Numbered from the stretch's first letter, positions 37,051 to 45,392 are shown. The stretch: 64,000 bases of DNA from Streptomyces sp. NBC_00659 (GCF_036226925.1 NZ_CP109031.1:5084001-5148000); one strand, 5' to 3'. The notes: generated by a model from the letters alone, not told the origin. Made by a program: numbers and translations.

Positions 37051-39023
37051 TGGCCCTGCCCTCCCCCAACCTGGACGACCGGCGGTTCCAGCAACTCGTC
37101 GACGAGGCGAAGCGGTACGTGCAGCAGCGCGCCCCGGAGTGGACCGACCACAACGTCTCCGACCCGGGCGTCACCCTGATCGAGACGTTCGCCTACCTCG
37201 TGGACCAGTTGCTGTACCGGCTGAACCGGGTCCCGGACAAGAACTACACCGCGTTCCTCGACCTGTTGGGCATCCGCCTGTTCCCGCCCGCGGCGGCCGT
37301 GGCCGAGGTCGACTTCTGGCTGTCGGCGCCGCAGCCCGACACGGTGACGCTGACCCCGGGCACCGAGGTGACCACCGCGGGCGGCGAGAGCGACGAGGCC
37401 GTGGTGTTCACGACCGTGGACGAACTGCGCATCGTGCCAAGCGAGTTGATACGGCTGGTGACCGCGCCCCGGACCGGCGAGCAGACCGACCGGACCAGGA
37501 CGCTCGCCGAGGCCGGCGACGTACGGTGCTTCCAGCCGGCACCGGAGCCGGGCGACGCGCTGCTGTTCGGCCTGCCGACGGCCGTACCGCGCTGCGTGGT
37601 CGCCGTACAGCTGGACAGCCGCACGGAGGGCGTCGGCGTGGACCCGCGCCAGCCCCCGCTGGTGTGGGAGGCGTGGGCCGGCGGCGGCTGGCAGGTGTGC
37701 GAGACCGGTGAGGACACCACCGGCGGCCTGAACCGGCCCGGCGAGGTCATCGTGTACATACCGGCCGCGCACACGGCGTCGGTGATCGGCGGGACCCGGG
37801 CCGGCTGGCTGCGCTGCCGCGTCACCGAGCCGGAACCGGGCCAGCCGTTCTACTCGGAGTCCCCGACGGTGCGCGAGGCGGCGGTGTTCACCGTGGGCGG
37901 CACCATGTCCGTCGAGCATGCCGAGACCGAGACCGACGTACCGCTCGGCACCTCGGAGGGGGTTTCCGGGCAGACCTTCCGGCTCGCCCGCCCGCCGGTC
38001 CTCCTCGACGGCGAGCCCCCCGTGGTGGAGGTGTCCTCGGAGGAGGGCTGGCAGCGCTGGGAGGTGGTGGAGCACTTCGGCCGCTCCGGCCCCGCCGACC
38101 GGCACGTCCGCGCCGACGCCACCACCGGCGAGTTCAGCTTCCCGCCGGTGCTGCGCGAGCCGGACGGCACGCTACGGCAGTGCGGTGCCGTGCCGCCCAA
38201 GGGCGCCCAGATACGGGTGGCCCGCTACCGCACCGGCGGCGGACCGGCCGGCAACGTCGCCCGCGGAGCGATCTCCGTGCTGCGCAGCTCCGTTCCCTAC
38301 GTCGCCCGGGTCGTCAACCGGGAGGCGGCGCTCGGCGGTGTCGCCGGCGAGACCATCGACAACGCCAAGCTGCGGGCACCGGACGCGCTGCGGATGCAGG
38401 AACGCGCGGTGACCGCCGAGGACTACGAGATCATCAGCCGCCAGGCGGCACCCTCGGTGCGCCGGGTCCGCTGTCTGCCCGCGGCGGAGGGCGCGGGCGC
38501 GGTACGGGTCCTGGTGGTGCCGGACGCGGTGGCCGACGAGGGCGACGACCGGCTCCGCTTCGAGCAGTTGATCCCCTCCGACCAGGTGCTCGAAGCGATC
38601 ACCGCGAGCCTCGACGAACGGCGCCTGATCGGCACCCGCCTCGTCGTGGAACCGCCGGCCTACCAGGGCGTCACCGTGGTGGCCCGGCTCGCGGCGGCGC
38701 CGGGCGACACCGACCGGGTGCGCGACGCGGCGCTCGCCGCGCTGTTCCGGCACCTCAACCCGCTGCACGGTGGTCCGGACAGCACCGGGTGGCCCTTCGG
38801 GCGGCCGGTGCAGTACGGCGACGTGTTCGGCGTGCTGCAACGCGCCACCGGCAACGCGCTGGTGGAGGAGATCCTGCTGTTCGCCGCCGACCCGATCACC
38901 GGGCGGCGCGGAGCACCGACGGACCGCATCGACGTGGCCGCGGGCGCGCTGGTCTTCTCCTACCAGCACCAGGTGGTCGTCACGGCGGTCGAGCCGGGTG
39001 CAGGGACAGGGATCCGGGGATGA
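37050..39023 (+). CDS. cis11: CIS baseplate wedge protein, gpJ-like (Cis11)
   Basis: 657 residues beginning MALPSPNLDDRRFQQLVDEA, with YVQQRAPEWTDHNVSDPGVTLIETFAYLVDQLLYRLNRVP, the usual start of 'putative baseplate assembly protein' (Afp11/gp6-like). A large beta-rich insert lies at residues ~85-430, then the conserved ERAVTAEDYEIISRQAAPSV and LDERRLIGTRLVVEPPAYQGV. It builds the baseplate wedge with the next gene's product, to which it is coupled by an ATGA overlap. Confidence 0.92.
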   Translation: MALPSPNLDDRRFQQLVDEAKRYVQQRAPEWTDHNVSDPGVTLIETFAYLVDQLLYRLNRVPDKNYTAFLDLLGIRLFPPAAAVAEVDFWLSAPQPDTVTLTPGTEVTTAGGESDEAVVFTTVDELRIVPSELIRLVTAPRTGEQTDRTRTLAEAGDVRCFQPAPEPGDALLFGLPTAVPRCVVAVQLDSRTEGVGVDPRQPPLVWEAWAGGGWQVCETGEDTTGGLNRPGEVIVYIPAAHTASVIGGTRAGWLRCRVTEPEPGQPFYSESPTVREAAVFTVGGTMSVEHAETETDVPLGTSEGVSGQTFRLARPPVLLDGEPPVVEVSSEEGWQRWEVVEHFGRSGPADRHVRADATTGEFSFPPVLREPDGTLRQCGAVPPKGAQIRVARYRTGGGPAGNVARGAISVLRSSVPYVARVVNREAALGGVAGETIDNAKLRAPDALRMQERAVTAEDYEIISRQAAPSVRRVRCLPAAEGAGAVRVLVVPDAVADEGDDRLRFEQLIPSDQVLEAITASLDERRLIGTRLVVEPPAYQGVTVVARLAAAPGDTDRVRDAALAALFRHLNPLHGGPDSTGWPFGRPVQYGDVFGVLQRATGNALVEEILLFAADPITGRRGAPTDRIDVAAGALVFSYQHQVVVTAVEPGAGTGIRG

Positions 39024-39583
39024 GCCGCGCCGCCGTACCCGGCCTGCCCAGCCAGTACCCGATCGGCGGGCAACTGCCCGCCCTGTACGCCGACGACGAC
39101 TTCGCGCAGCGGTTCACGGCCGGCCTCGACACCGTCCTCGCCCCGGTGTTCGCGACCCTCGACAACCTGCCCGCCTACCTCGACCCCCGGGTGGCTCCGA
39201 CCGACTTCCTGACCTGGCTGGCGTCATGGGTGGGCGCCGCCGACCACCCGCAGTGGCCGGTGGAGCTGCGCCGCGAGGCAGTCCTCCGCGCGGTGGAGCT
39301 GCACCGGTGGCGCGGCACCAGGCGCGGCCTGGTCGAGGGACTGCGGCTCGCCCTCGGCGTGCACGCCGAGGTGAGCGGGGACGGCGGCGCGGCGTGGTCG
39401 AGCACCGCCGGTACCGACCTGCCGCCCGAGCCCGCCGCCGAGACCCTGGTCCGGGTGTGGCCGGGCCGCGAGGCACGGGTGGACGAGCGCCGGGTCCACG
39501 AGGTCGTCCGGGCCATGTGCCCGGTGCACACCGTCTGCCGGGTGGAGATCCTGCCCGGCCCGCCCACCGACGAAGGGAGGTGA
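39020..39583 (+). CDS. cis12: CIS baseplate protein, gpI-like (Cis12)
   Basis: 187 residues: LPALYADDDFAQRFTAGLDTVLAPVFATLDNLPAYLDPRVAPTDFLTWLASWVG and LRREAVLRAVELHRWRGTRRGLVEGLRLALG match the phage tail protein I/TIGR02242 family (Afp12, gp7-like part). It is the second wedge subunit. It is the last clear particle component; no tail-fibre gene follows. Confidence 0.9.
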   Translation: MSRAAVPGLPSQYPIGGQLPALYADDDFAQRFTAGLDTVLAPVFATLDNLPAYLDPRVAPTDFLTWLASWVGAADHPQWPVELRREAVLRAVELHRWRGTRRGLVEGLRLALGVHAEVSGDGGAAWSSTAGTDLPPEPAAETLVRVWPGREARVDERRVHEVVRAMCPVHTVCRVEILPGPPTDEGR

Positions 39584-39587
39584 CGTC

Positions 39588-41090
39588 ATGCGCGCATGTC
39601 CCGTGTGCGGGGCGTCCAACGGCTCCACGGACGACTTCTGCGGCAACTGCGGGTCGTACCTGGGCTGGTCGGACAGTACGTCGCCTTCGAGTACGCCCGC
39701 GGAGCCGCCGGCATCGAGTACGCCCGCGGAGCCGTCGCCTTCGGGTACGCCCGCTGAGCCGCCGGTCACGCCTGTGCCCCGGCCCACGGCTTCAGAGCCG
39801 CCGGTATCGAGCACACCTGCCGAACCCTCGGCGGCACCGGATACCACCCGGCCCGAGCCGCCGGCCGCCACTCCGGCGCCCTCGTCGCCCCCGGCCGAGG
39901 AGCCGGCGTCCGCCGCGCCCGCCCGCGGTTCGTCGCTGCGCACCCGGCTGACGGGTCGCGGCCGCGGTGAGGAGCGGCGGGCGAGCACGGCGCCGGCCGC
40001 GGGCACACGCGACGGCGACGGCGAGCGCGAGGGAGAGGGCTCCGGGACCACCTCCGGCCGGCACGGGGAGACGGCACGCCCCGCATCCCGGCCCGGCCCC
40101 GGCGACGCCGGTGCCGCGCCCTCCGCTGCCGCCCCCCGCCCGACCACCCGCGAGGCCTCCCACACCGACGAGGCCGCCCCCACGAGCGCGGCGCCCGCGG
40201 CCCCTGTAACCCACCCCGCTCCGGCCACTCCACCCACTCCGGCCCCTCGGAACTCGCCGGCCCCCCGGCCCCCAGCCGCTCCCGCCCCCACCCCCGACAC
40301 GCCGACTCCCGCGCCCATCCAGCCCGTACGCCCCGCGAAGCCGGTGACTCCCCGCCCGGTCGTACGCCCCGCAGAGGTCCCCGACGAGGTGGCAGGCGCC
40401 CCCTGCCCCTCCTGCGGCACCCCCAACCCGCCCGGCCGCCGGTTCTGCCGGCGTTGCGCGACCGCGCTGAACCCCGCCGCGAAGCCCGAACCGCTGCCGT
40501 GGTGGCGGACCGTGTGGCCGTTCCGCCGTCGGGTGCGGGCGGGTTCGGGCAGGGCGGTGCGGCTCCTGGTGATCCTGGCCGTGGTGGTGGCGCTGTGCGC
40601 CGGAGCTCTCCTGCTGCTCCCGGCCGGACGTGCCCTGTTCGAGGACACCCGGGACAAACTGGGCAAGCCCAAGCCCGTGACCCCGGTGGGGATCAGGGCG
40701 AGTGCCGAGGTCCCCGGGCACCCGGCGAAGAACACCACGGACGGACTGAGCAACAGCTACTGGGGCGCGCCCGCGCCCGGCGCCTCGGTGACCTACACCT
40801 TCGGCAAGCCGTTCCGGATGGTCGACCTCCTCATCACCAACGGCCCGTCCAAGAACCCGGAGGACTACCACGGCCAGGCACGCGCACTCCGAATGGACCT
40901 GGAGGTGACGACGGCGGACGGCGAGCGGCAGAACAAGCAGCTCACCCTCAGCGACAGACCGGGCGACCAGACGATCCCCACCGGGATCAGCGACGTGAAG
41001 ACGGTACGCCTGACCCTGCGCTCGCCCGTCGGCCTGACTTCGGGCCGCCGACTGGCCCTTGCGGAGGTGGAGTTCTTCCAGCGAAGCTGA
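39588..41090 (+). CDS. Zinc-ribbon / TM / discoidin-like membrane protein of CIS locus
   Basis: 500 residues. The N-terminal zinc ribbon is CPVCGASN...FCGNCGSYL (residues 4-25). A ~240-residue Pro/Ala/Thr-rich disordered stretch follows, then a second zinc ribbon CPSCGTPNPPGRRFCRRCATAL (about 270-291), one TM helix (AVRLLVILAVVVALCAGALLLL, about 324-345) and an outside beta-sandwich of the discoidin/NADase-type glycan-binding kind (NSYWGAPAPGASVTYTFGKP; VRLTLRSPVGL). Type and place fit a factor that holds the cytoplasmic CIS at the membrane, as reported for the Streptomyces protein CisA; homology to CisA is my inference. GGGAGG precedes the ATG. Confidence 0.78.
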   Translation: MRACPVCGASNGSTDDFCGNCGSYLGWSDSTSPSSTPAEPPASSTPAEPSPSGTPAEPPVTPVPRPTASEPPVSSTPAEPSAAPDTTRPEPPAATPAPSSPPAEEPASAAPARGSSLRTRLTGRGRGEERRASTAPAAGTRDGDGEREGEGSGTTSGRHGETARPASRPGPGDAGAAPSAAAPRPTTREASHTDEAAPTSAAPAAPVTHPAPATPPTPAPRNSPAPRPPAAPAPTPDTPTPAPIQPVRPAKPVTPRPVVRPAEVPDEVAGAPCPSCGTPNPPGRRFCRRCATALNPAAKPEPLPWWRTVWPFRRRVRAGSGRAVRLLVILAVVVALCAGALLLLPAGRALFEDTRDKLGKPKPVTPVGIRASAEVPGHPAKNTTDGLSNSYWGAPAPGASVTYTFGKPFRMVDLLITNGPSKNPEDYHGQARALRMDLEVTTADGERQNKQLTLSDRPGDQTIPTGISDVKTVRLTLRSPVGLTSGRRLALAEVEFFQRS

Positions 41091-41230
41091 CGCGACGCCG
41101 GAGTGCACCAGCTCCGTCACCGGGCTGCTGCCGAACACTCGACGGGCCGAGCCATGGGTCTGCTCATGGGATATGTGCCCCCGGTCGGCGGATCCCGGAA
41201 GACCGCCTCGGGGTCCAGCTGCCCCTGCGC

Positions 41231-41283
41231 GACAGCGAAAAGGCCCGGGTCGATGACCTGGGCCTCTGTCGTGGAGCGGGTGA
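41231..41283 (+). repeat. Left direct repeat (att-like, tRNA-Gly 3' end copy)
   Basis: 53 bases matching 44192-44244 except for 5 consecutive bases (TGTCG versus AATCA). The copy includes the tRNA terminator hairpin and TGGAGCGGGTGA, the last bases of tRNA-Gly(CCC) with its CCA, but no other part of a tRNA. It looks like one end of an integrated islet. Confidence 0.85.
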
Positions 41284-41335
41284 ACCGACGTCGGCGACGG
41301 ATACATCAATCCAGTACATGGACTAACCTTGGTAC

Positions 41336-41602
41336 ATGTCTATGAAGCGCACCAACGTCTACGCCGACCCGGAAGATCTGGCGATCATCAAAGAGGCCGC
41401 CAAGCGTCGCGGGATAAGCGAGGCCGAGATCATCCGCCAGGGGATCCATCTCGCGGCGATGGCGAACCGTGTCTGGGACGAGCCGCTGTTCTCACGGACC
41501 TTCGAGGGGCCGGGCCGTACGCCGTCCAAGGCCGAGGTCCGTGACACGGTCGCAGACGCCGTGCGACGTGAGGTGGGGTCCGGCTCCGGAACCGCCGCGT
41601 GA
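41336..41602 (+). CDS. VapB-type ribbon-helix-helix antitoxin
   Basis: 88 residues. The N-terminus MKRTNVYADPEDLAIIKEAAKRRGISEAEIIRQGI is a ribbon-helix-helix (CopG/MetJ-type) DNA-binding domain; the C-terminal half is acidic and flexible, as for toxin-neutralising tails. The stop overlaps the next gene's GTG, the usual antitoxin-toxin coupling. Two direct GTACATG copies at about 41313 and 41333, the second covering the start, are plausible autoregulatory sites. Confidence 0.88.
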   Translation: MSMKRTNVYADPEDLAIIKEAAKRRGISEAEIIRQGIHLAAMANRVWDEPLFSRTFEGPGRTPSKAEVRDTVADAVRREVGSGSGTAA

Positions 41603-42042
41603 TCATCGTCATTGCGGATACGTCCGGCCTCCTGGCCGCCCTCGACTCGGCTCACCCGGAGCACCGGGGGGCGAACGAGGCGATCATGGCTGCCGGACTC
41701 CTGATCATGTCGCCGCTTCTGCTGGCCGAACTCGATCACGTCGCCACACGCGAACTCGGCCGCGAGGCCGCCCTGAGCGCGGTCGACGACCTCCGGCGCT
41801 GGATGAGCCGGGGGCGCGTCGTCATGCCGGAGATCACGGAGGAGCACCTGGGCGCCGCCCAGTCGGTCCGCGCCCGCTATGGCGCGTTGGACCTCGATCT
41901 CGCCGACGCGGTGAATGTGGCGCTCGCCGCCGACTACGACACCGACGCGATCCTCACCCTCGACCGACGGGACTTCCGGGCTGTCCGACCGTTGGGCCGC
42001 CACAAGGAATTCAGGGTCCTGCCCGACGACCTCCCGCTCTGA
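41599..42042 (+). CDS. VapC-type PIN-domain toxin
   Basis: 147 residues from a GTG overlapping the antitoxin gene. The PIN acidic set is visible: Asp7 in IADTSGLLAALD, Glu44 in LLLAELDH, and the LDLDLADAVNVALA segment (Asp98-103), with DAILTLDRRDFRAVRP near the end. VapC proteins are Mg-dependent RNases, often cutting tRNA. The pair lies inside the islet bounded by tRNA-Gly repeats and may stabilise it. Confidence 0.9.
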   Translation: MIIVIADTSGLLAALDSAHPEHRGANEAIMAAGLLIMSPLLLAELDHVATRELGREAALSAVDDLRRWMSRGRVVMPEITEEHLGAAQSVRARYGALDLDLADAVNVALAADYDTDAILTLDRRDFRAVRPLGRHKEFRVLPDDLPL

Positions 42043-42058
42043 CGGGGGCTCGTGATGT

Positions 42059-42087
42059 CGAAGTCCCGGTCGCTGCGAGGGACTTCG
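42059..42087 (+). terminator. Hairpin after vapC
   Basis: Perfect 9-bp arms CGAAGTCCC/GGGACTTCG with an 11-base loop, 17 bases after the vapC stop; probable terminator. Confidence 0.5.
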
Positions 42088-42175
42088 GGGACTGTCGCCT
42101 CCGCGGTGCGCGAAAACTTCTTCAACCTTGTCGGGAGAACAGCAGACTGAGGGCCTCCCGTGCGGAAGGGGTGCG

Positions 42176-42322
42176 ATGTGTACTACGAAGCCGTTGAACG
42201 GCCGAAACATCAAGATCGACTACTTGTTCGGTCCGTCCTCCGCGACCATCTCGGCATGCGACGTGCTGGCTGACGCGGGGAAGTCGGACCACTATCCGAT
42301 CAAGGAGCACTTCGAGTTCTGA
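42176..42322 (+). pseudogene. C-terminal remnant of an EEP-type nuclease/phosphatase
   Basis: The 48 codons end with NIKIDYLFGPSSA ... SDHYPIKEHFEF. 'KIDY(I/V)F' and 'SDHYP' are the last two signature motifs of the endonuclease/exonuclease/phosphatase superfamily, including the catalytic His. Nothing of the N-terminal catalytic region is present upstream, so this is a truncated remnant. Confidence 0.65.
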
Positions 42323-42334
42323 GAGCAGTGACGC

Positions 42335-42377
42335 GACCTTGGTCCAGAACGCCCCGCAGGTGTTCCGGACCAAGGTC
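42335..42377. repeat. Inverted repeat with 11-bp arms
   Basis: GACCTTGGTCC and GGACCAAGGTC, with the stem extendable through GAAC/GTTC, loop about 11 bases. It is a strong hairpin that could be a terminator or a transposon-related end; not assigned. Confidence 0.5.
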
Positions 42378-42695
42378 CGACCGGCCTGTACGGTGCCGAA
42401 AGGCGGCAGCCCGGAAGGGTGCAGACCTCGGCATTCCTGGCAGCGGCTCGGGCTTCGGCGGACGCCACGACGATGGCACGGCCGTGGGGTTGAGCCTCAC
42501 TGAAGACGGGCGAGGGAACCCCGGCAGGAATACGGGGCAGCGGCTGCTCGGCCGTTCACCGGCACCCGCCGTGCACACATCGAGCCACCACCTGAACTTC
42601 ACCGCCGGATACCGGCAGTTCTCGGCCTCGCTCAAGAGCGCGGATTTCGGGAGAAGGCAGCGCTCGCAAGCGCGAAAGCACTCGGCAGCCAGGCG

Positions 42696-43400
42696 TCAGA
42701 CGGATTTGTGGCGGGCGCCGCCCTCGATGTGGATCGTCTCGCCGGAGACGAAACCCGCGCGGAGGAGCCACATCACCGTGTCGACGACGTCGTCGGTCTC
42801 GCCGTGGCGTCCGACGAAGGTTCCGGCCGCGCTCCTGCTCAACAAGCCGGTCTTGTTGTCACCAAGGCGGTCCCATGCGCCCGAGTCCACGACCCCGGGC
42901 GAGACGGCATTGACCCGTACCGGCGCCAGATCCGCCGCCAGGTGGCGCGCGGCGTACTCGACCGCACCGTTCGTGACCCCCTTGACGAGTGATCCCGGCC
43001 CAGGGCGCCAGCCGACAACACCGGAGAACAGCACCATCGACCCGGTCGGCCGCAGGACCGACGCGAAGTTCTTGGCCACCAGCATCGGGCCGACCACCTT
43101 CGCCGTGAACGCGGCCAGCAGCTTGTCGCGATCCAGCTCGGTCGCGCGAACGTCGTGCGGCGCCGAACCGGTCGTCACGATGTGGTCGATTCCGTCCTTC
43201 AGCCGTTCCGCCGCGGCCGCGAGCGTCGACTCGTCCTGCAGATCGACCCGCACCGCCGTGGCGCCGATCTCGCGCGCCAGCACGTCGGCCGCAGCCAGGT
43301 CGCGGGCACCGACAACCACCTCGTACCCGTCCTTCGCCGCACGCCTCGCGACGGCCGCACCGAGCGCCCGTGCGCCACCGATGACCAGGATCCGTTCCAT
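42696..43400 (-). CDS. Atypical short-chain dehydrogenase-like protein
   Basis: 234 residues: MERILVIGGARALGAAVARRAA (Rossmann start), VRVDLQDEST, HIVTTGSAPH, VLFSGVVGW and VRVNAVSPGVVDSG follow the SDR plan, ending WLLRAGFVSGETIHIEGG. The catalytic YxxxK is not recognisable: at that place the sequence reads PGSLVKGVTN, leaving the Lys but no Tyr. It may bind NAD(P) without ordinary SDR chemistry. GAGGGAG lies before the ATG. It is divergent from an HxlR regulator with an 80-base shared promoter, so it is probably that regulator's target. Confidence 0.8.
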   Translation of the reverse strand: MERILVIGGARALGAAVARRAAKDGYEVVVGARDLAAADVLAREIGATAVRVDLQDESTLAAAAERLKDGIDHIVTTGSAPHDVRATELDRDKLLAAFTAKVVGPMLVAKNFASVLRPTGSMVLFSGVVGWRPGPGSLVKGVTNGAVEYAARHLAADLAPVRVNAVSPGVVDSGAWDRLGDNKTGLLSRSAAGTFVGRHGETDDVVDTVMWLLRAGFVSGETIHIEGGARHKSV

Positions 43401-43446
43401 GTGTCTCGACTCCCTCTCGTAGGATCGAGCACCACGGTATGGATTT

Positions 43447-43458
43447 GATACCGGTATC
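43447..43458. promoter_or_regulatory. Palindromic operator candidate between SDR and HxlR genes
   Basis: GATACCGGTATC is a perfect 12-bp palindrome, overlapping a wider GGTAT...ATACC repeat (43436-43452), in the 80-base divergent promoter region. It is the natural candidate HxlR-binding site. Confidence 0.6.
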
Positions 43459-43480
43459 TTCAACGAAACTGGGAGCAGCG

Positions 43481-43840
43481 ATGGGCAAGGCGTACAACGT
43501 GATGGCGGCGACCTGCCCGAGCCGCACGGTGCTGCACCGTATCGGCGCCCGCTGGACGGTGTTCGTCGTCAACGCCCTCGACGATGGACCTCACCGCTTC
43601 ACCGAACTGAAGGGGCACATCCAGGGCATCACCCCGAAGGTCCTGACCGAGACCCTGCGCTCCCTGGAAGCCGACGGTCTGATCAGCCGCCACGAGTACG
43701 ACGAGAACCCGCCCCGCGTCGAGTACGCCCTGACACCCCTGGGCCGCTCTCTGCTCATCCCGCTCCGCGCCGTACGACTCTGGGCCGAAGAGCATGTCCC
43801 GGACATCGAGGCGGCCCGAGCCCGCCGGCCGATTCTCTGA
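43481..43840 (+). CDS. HxlR-family winged-helix regulator
   Basis: 119 residues: CPSRTVLHRIGARWTVFVVNALDDGPHRFTELKGHIQGITPKVLTETLRSLEADGLISR and VEYALTPLGRSLL are diagnostic of HxlR/MarR-like wHTH regulators, including the redox-type Cys near the N-terminus. GGGAGC lies four bases before the ATG at 43481. It likely controls itself and the divergent SDR gene in response to electrophiles or redox stress (family knowledge; inferred here). Confidence 0.9.
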   Translation: MGKAYNVMAATCPSRTVLHRIGARWTVFVVNALDDGPHRFTELKGHIQGITPKVLTETLRSLEADGLISRHEYDENPPRVEYALTPLGRSLLIPLRAVRLWAEEHVPDIEAARARRPIL

Positions 43841-44232
43841 CCCATGAGTCGACTGCCGGCATGAACCGGAGCGGCAAGACCGCCGCCACCGCCCTCGACG
43901 AGGCGGATCACACCGCCCGCCGGATCGCCGACCGACTCGGCCGGGCCAAGGTCTCCGTCATCCAAGCTCTGTCCGGGCCGCAAGGGCGGGCGGCGCCGGT
44001 TCGGTGCGATTCGGCGTCTCAAGTCCGGTCGCCATCAGGCCCGTTGTCCGGGGCCCGACGAGGTGACGCGTCCGGCGCCGTTCACCTTCGAAACGACGGC
44101 GGACGCGGACGATCGGCTCGCTGAGAAGCGGACCGAGATCCGTCGGGGGAGTTTCTGGCACGGATCCGGCACGCGGCGAATGATCGCAGCGGACAGCGAA
44201 AAGGCCCGGGTCGATGACCTGGGCCTCAATCA
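43841..44232. other. No gene assigned; right part of islet
   Basis: About 390 bases. A frame from 43861 (MNRSGKTAATALDEADHTAR) has coding-like bias for ~40 codons, then degrades. It has no ribosome binding site or known motif, so I leave it unassigned. The last 40 bases are the right repeat. Confidence 0.4.
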
Positions 44233-44244
44233 TGGAGCGGGTGA
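44192..44244 (+). repeat. Right direct repeat overlapping tRNA-Gly 3' end
   Basis: Copy of 41231-41283 (48 of 53 bases identical). It covers the 3' end of the intact tRNA-Gly and its terminator, the classic position for an integrase attachment site. Confidence 0.85.
44199..44225 (-). terminator. tRNA-Gly terminator
   Basis: On the minus strand, GGCCCAGGTC-ATC-GACCCGGGCC is followed by TTTT, about 8 bases past the tRNA 3' end: a standard intrinsic terminator. Confidence 0.8.
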
Positions 44245-44306
44245 CGAGAATCGAACTCGCACTCTCAGCTTGGGAAGCTGATGTTCTACCACTAAACTAC
44301 ACCCGC
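44233..44306 (-). tRNA. tRNA-Gly(CCC)
   Basis: Reading the minus strand, GCGGGTG pairs with CACCCGC as the acceptor stem. The D-loop contains TTTAGTGGTAGA, the anticodon arm TCAGC-TTCCCAA-GCTGA gives anticodon CCC, and the T-arm contains GAGTTCGATTCTC. Discriminator T is followed by an encoded CCA (44233-44235). The cloverleaf is complete. Confidence 0.97.
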
Positions 44307-44574
44307 GTAGACGCCGGTTTCGGCCGGTGTCGAATGCCCGCTCACTGTACCTCATGCCCGGCCCCCGGCGTCGAAGCCGCGGGGCCCGGTCGCGTTTCGG
44401 AGGGTGGACGCGGCTGCGAGGGGCCGGAGTTGGGGCGTACGGTGGGGACGTTGAAGTGGGTCCCGGCGGAGTCGGAGTGCCGTCTGGAGGGCCATCCCTT
44501 TCATCCCGTAATGTGGATTTCGTTGTCAGGGCATCAGCCTGACGCGGCTCTTGGGGAAGGGACTCTGGGACTTG

Positions 44575-44745
44575 ATGGAGCGCACCGTCGTTCGTTGTGC
44601 CGAGGGGCACGTGTTCAGCACCGCTTCGTTCCCGATGCAGCAGGCCGAGCGTCTCGGCCCCGGCCGGCTGCTCCGGTGTCCACGGTGTGCCCGGCTCCGC
44701 AGTGTGGTGCCGGTGGCCATGGAGAAGACAGTGTCGGAGCGCTAG
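44575..44745 (+). CDS. Small zinc-ribbon-like protein
   Basis: 56 residues: [45 protein letters not shown]. The CxxGH...CPRC ligands suggest one bound zinc. It lies just upstream of dcd, a position where small conserved Streptomyces proteins of this type occur. An in-frame TTG at 44551 is an alternative start. Function unknown. Confidence 0.65.
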   Translation: MERTVVRCAEGHVFSTASFPMQQAERLGPGRLLRCPRCARLRSVVPVAMEKTVSER

Positions 44746-44769
44746 TACGGGCGCGCGGGGCCGTCACGA

Positions 44770-44800
44770 TTGTGGTGGCTCCGCCCGCCTTGCGTATCCT
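44770..44800 (+). promoter_or_regulatory. dcd promoter, probably giving a leaderless mRNA
   Basis: TTGTGG (44770) and TATCCT (44795-44800) are spaced 19 bases apart. The dcd GTG begins 7 bases after the -10 hexamer and lacks a Shine-Dalgarno, so transcription and translation would start at the same base. Confidence 0.5.
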
Positions 44801-44806
44801 CAGGAC

Positions 44807-45382
44807 GTGCTTCTCTCAGACAAGGACATCCGGGCCGAGATCGACGCCGGGCGGGTCCGGATCGATCCCTACGACGAATCCATGGTGCAGCCGTCGAGCA
44901 TCGACGTGCGGCTCGACCGCTACTTCCGGGTGTTCGAGAATCACCGCTACCCCCACATCGACCCCGCGGTCGAGCAGGCGGATCTCACGCGGCTCGTCGA
45001 GCCCGAGGGCGACGAGCCGTTCATCCTCCACCCCGGAGAGTTCGTGCTCGCCAGCACGTACGAGGTCATCTCGCTGCCCGACGACCTCGCGTCACGGCTT
45101 GAGGGCAAGAGCTCGCTGGGACGGCTGGGTCTGGTCACCCACTCCACCGCCGGGTTCATCGACCCCGGGTTCTCCGGGCACGTCACCCTCGAGCTGTCCA
45201 ACCTCGCGACCCTGCCGATCAAACTGTGGCCGGGGATGAAGATCGGGCAGCTGTGCATGTTCCGGCTCAGCTCGCCGGCCGAGTTCGCGTACGGCAGCGA
45301 CCGGTACGGCTCCCGTTACCAGGGCCAGCGCGGACCGACGGCCTCGCGGTCCTTCCTGAACTTCCACCGCACCCAGGTCTGA
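44807..45382 (+). CDS. dcd: dCTP deaminase
   Basis: 191 residues: [74 protein letters not shown] and [12 protein letters not shown] are the signature blocks of Dcd, including the catalytic Glu in HVTLEL and the SSLGR phosphate site. It makes dUTP from dCTP for dTMP synthesis. Length and all motifs are complete. Start: GTG at 44807, probably leaderless. A phosphoribosyltransferase gene follows after 10 bases, a nucleotide-metabolism pair. Confidence 0.97.
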   Translation: MLLSDKDIRAEIDAGRVRIDPYDESMVQPSSIDVRLDRYFRVFENHRYPHIDPAVEQADLTRLVEPEGDEPFILHPGEFVLASTYEVISLPDDLASRLEGKSSLGRLGLVTHSTAGFIDPGFSGHVTLELSNLATLPIKLWPGMKIGQLCMFRLSSPAEFAYGSDRYGSRYQGQRGPTASRSFLNFHRTQV

Positions 45383-45392
45383 GGCGGTACCC

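Larger units (their letters stand above)
42043..42695. other. Decayed region in the islet
   Basis: About 650 bases between vapC and the SDR gene. It holds a hairpin after vapC, a broken nuclease-like 3' end (42176-42322), a long inverted repeat at 42335-42377, and no intact gene. Confidence 0.6.

Noticed and set aside
39588..41090. Serine/threonine kinase or generic DNA-binding protein because of zinc ribbons
   Set aside because: No kinase motifs are present; the single TM helix and discoidin-like C-terminus fit a membrane-spanning anchor better.
41264..41300. Second tRNA-Gly gene
   Set aside because: Only the last ~12 bases of the tRNA are present; no anticodon or D arm follows.
43861..44124. 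87-codon frame after the HxlR gene
   Set aside because: Only the first ~40 codons look coding-like, with no ribosome binding site; left as unassigned DNA.
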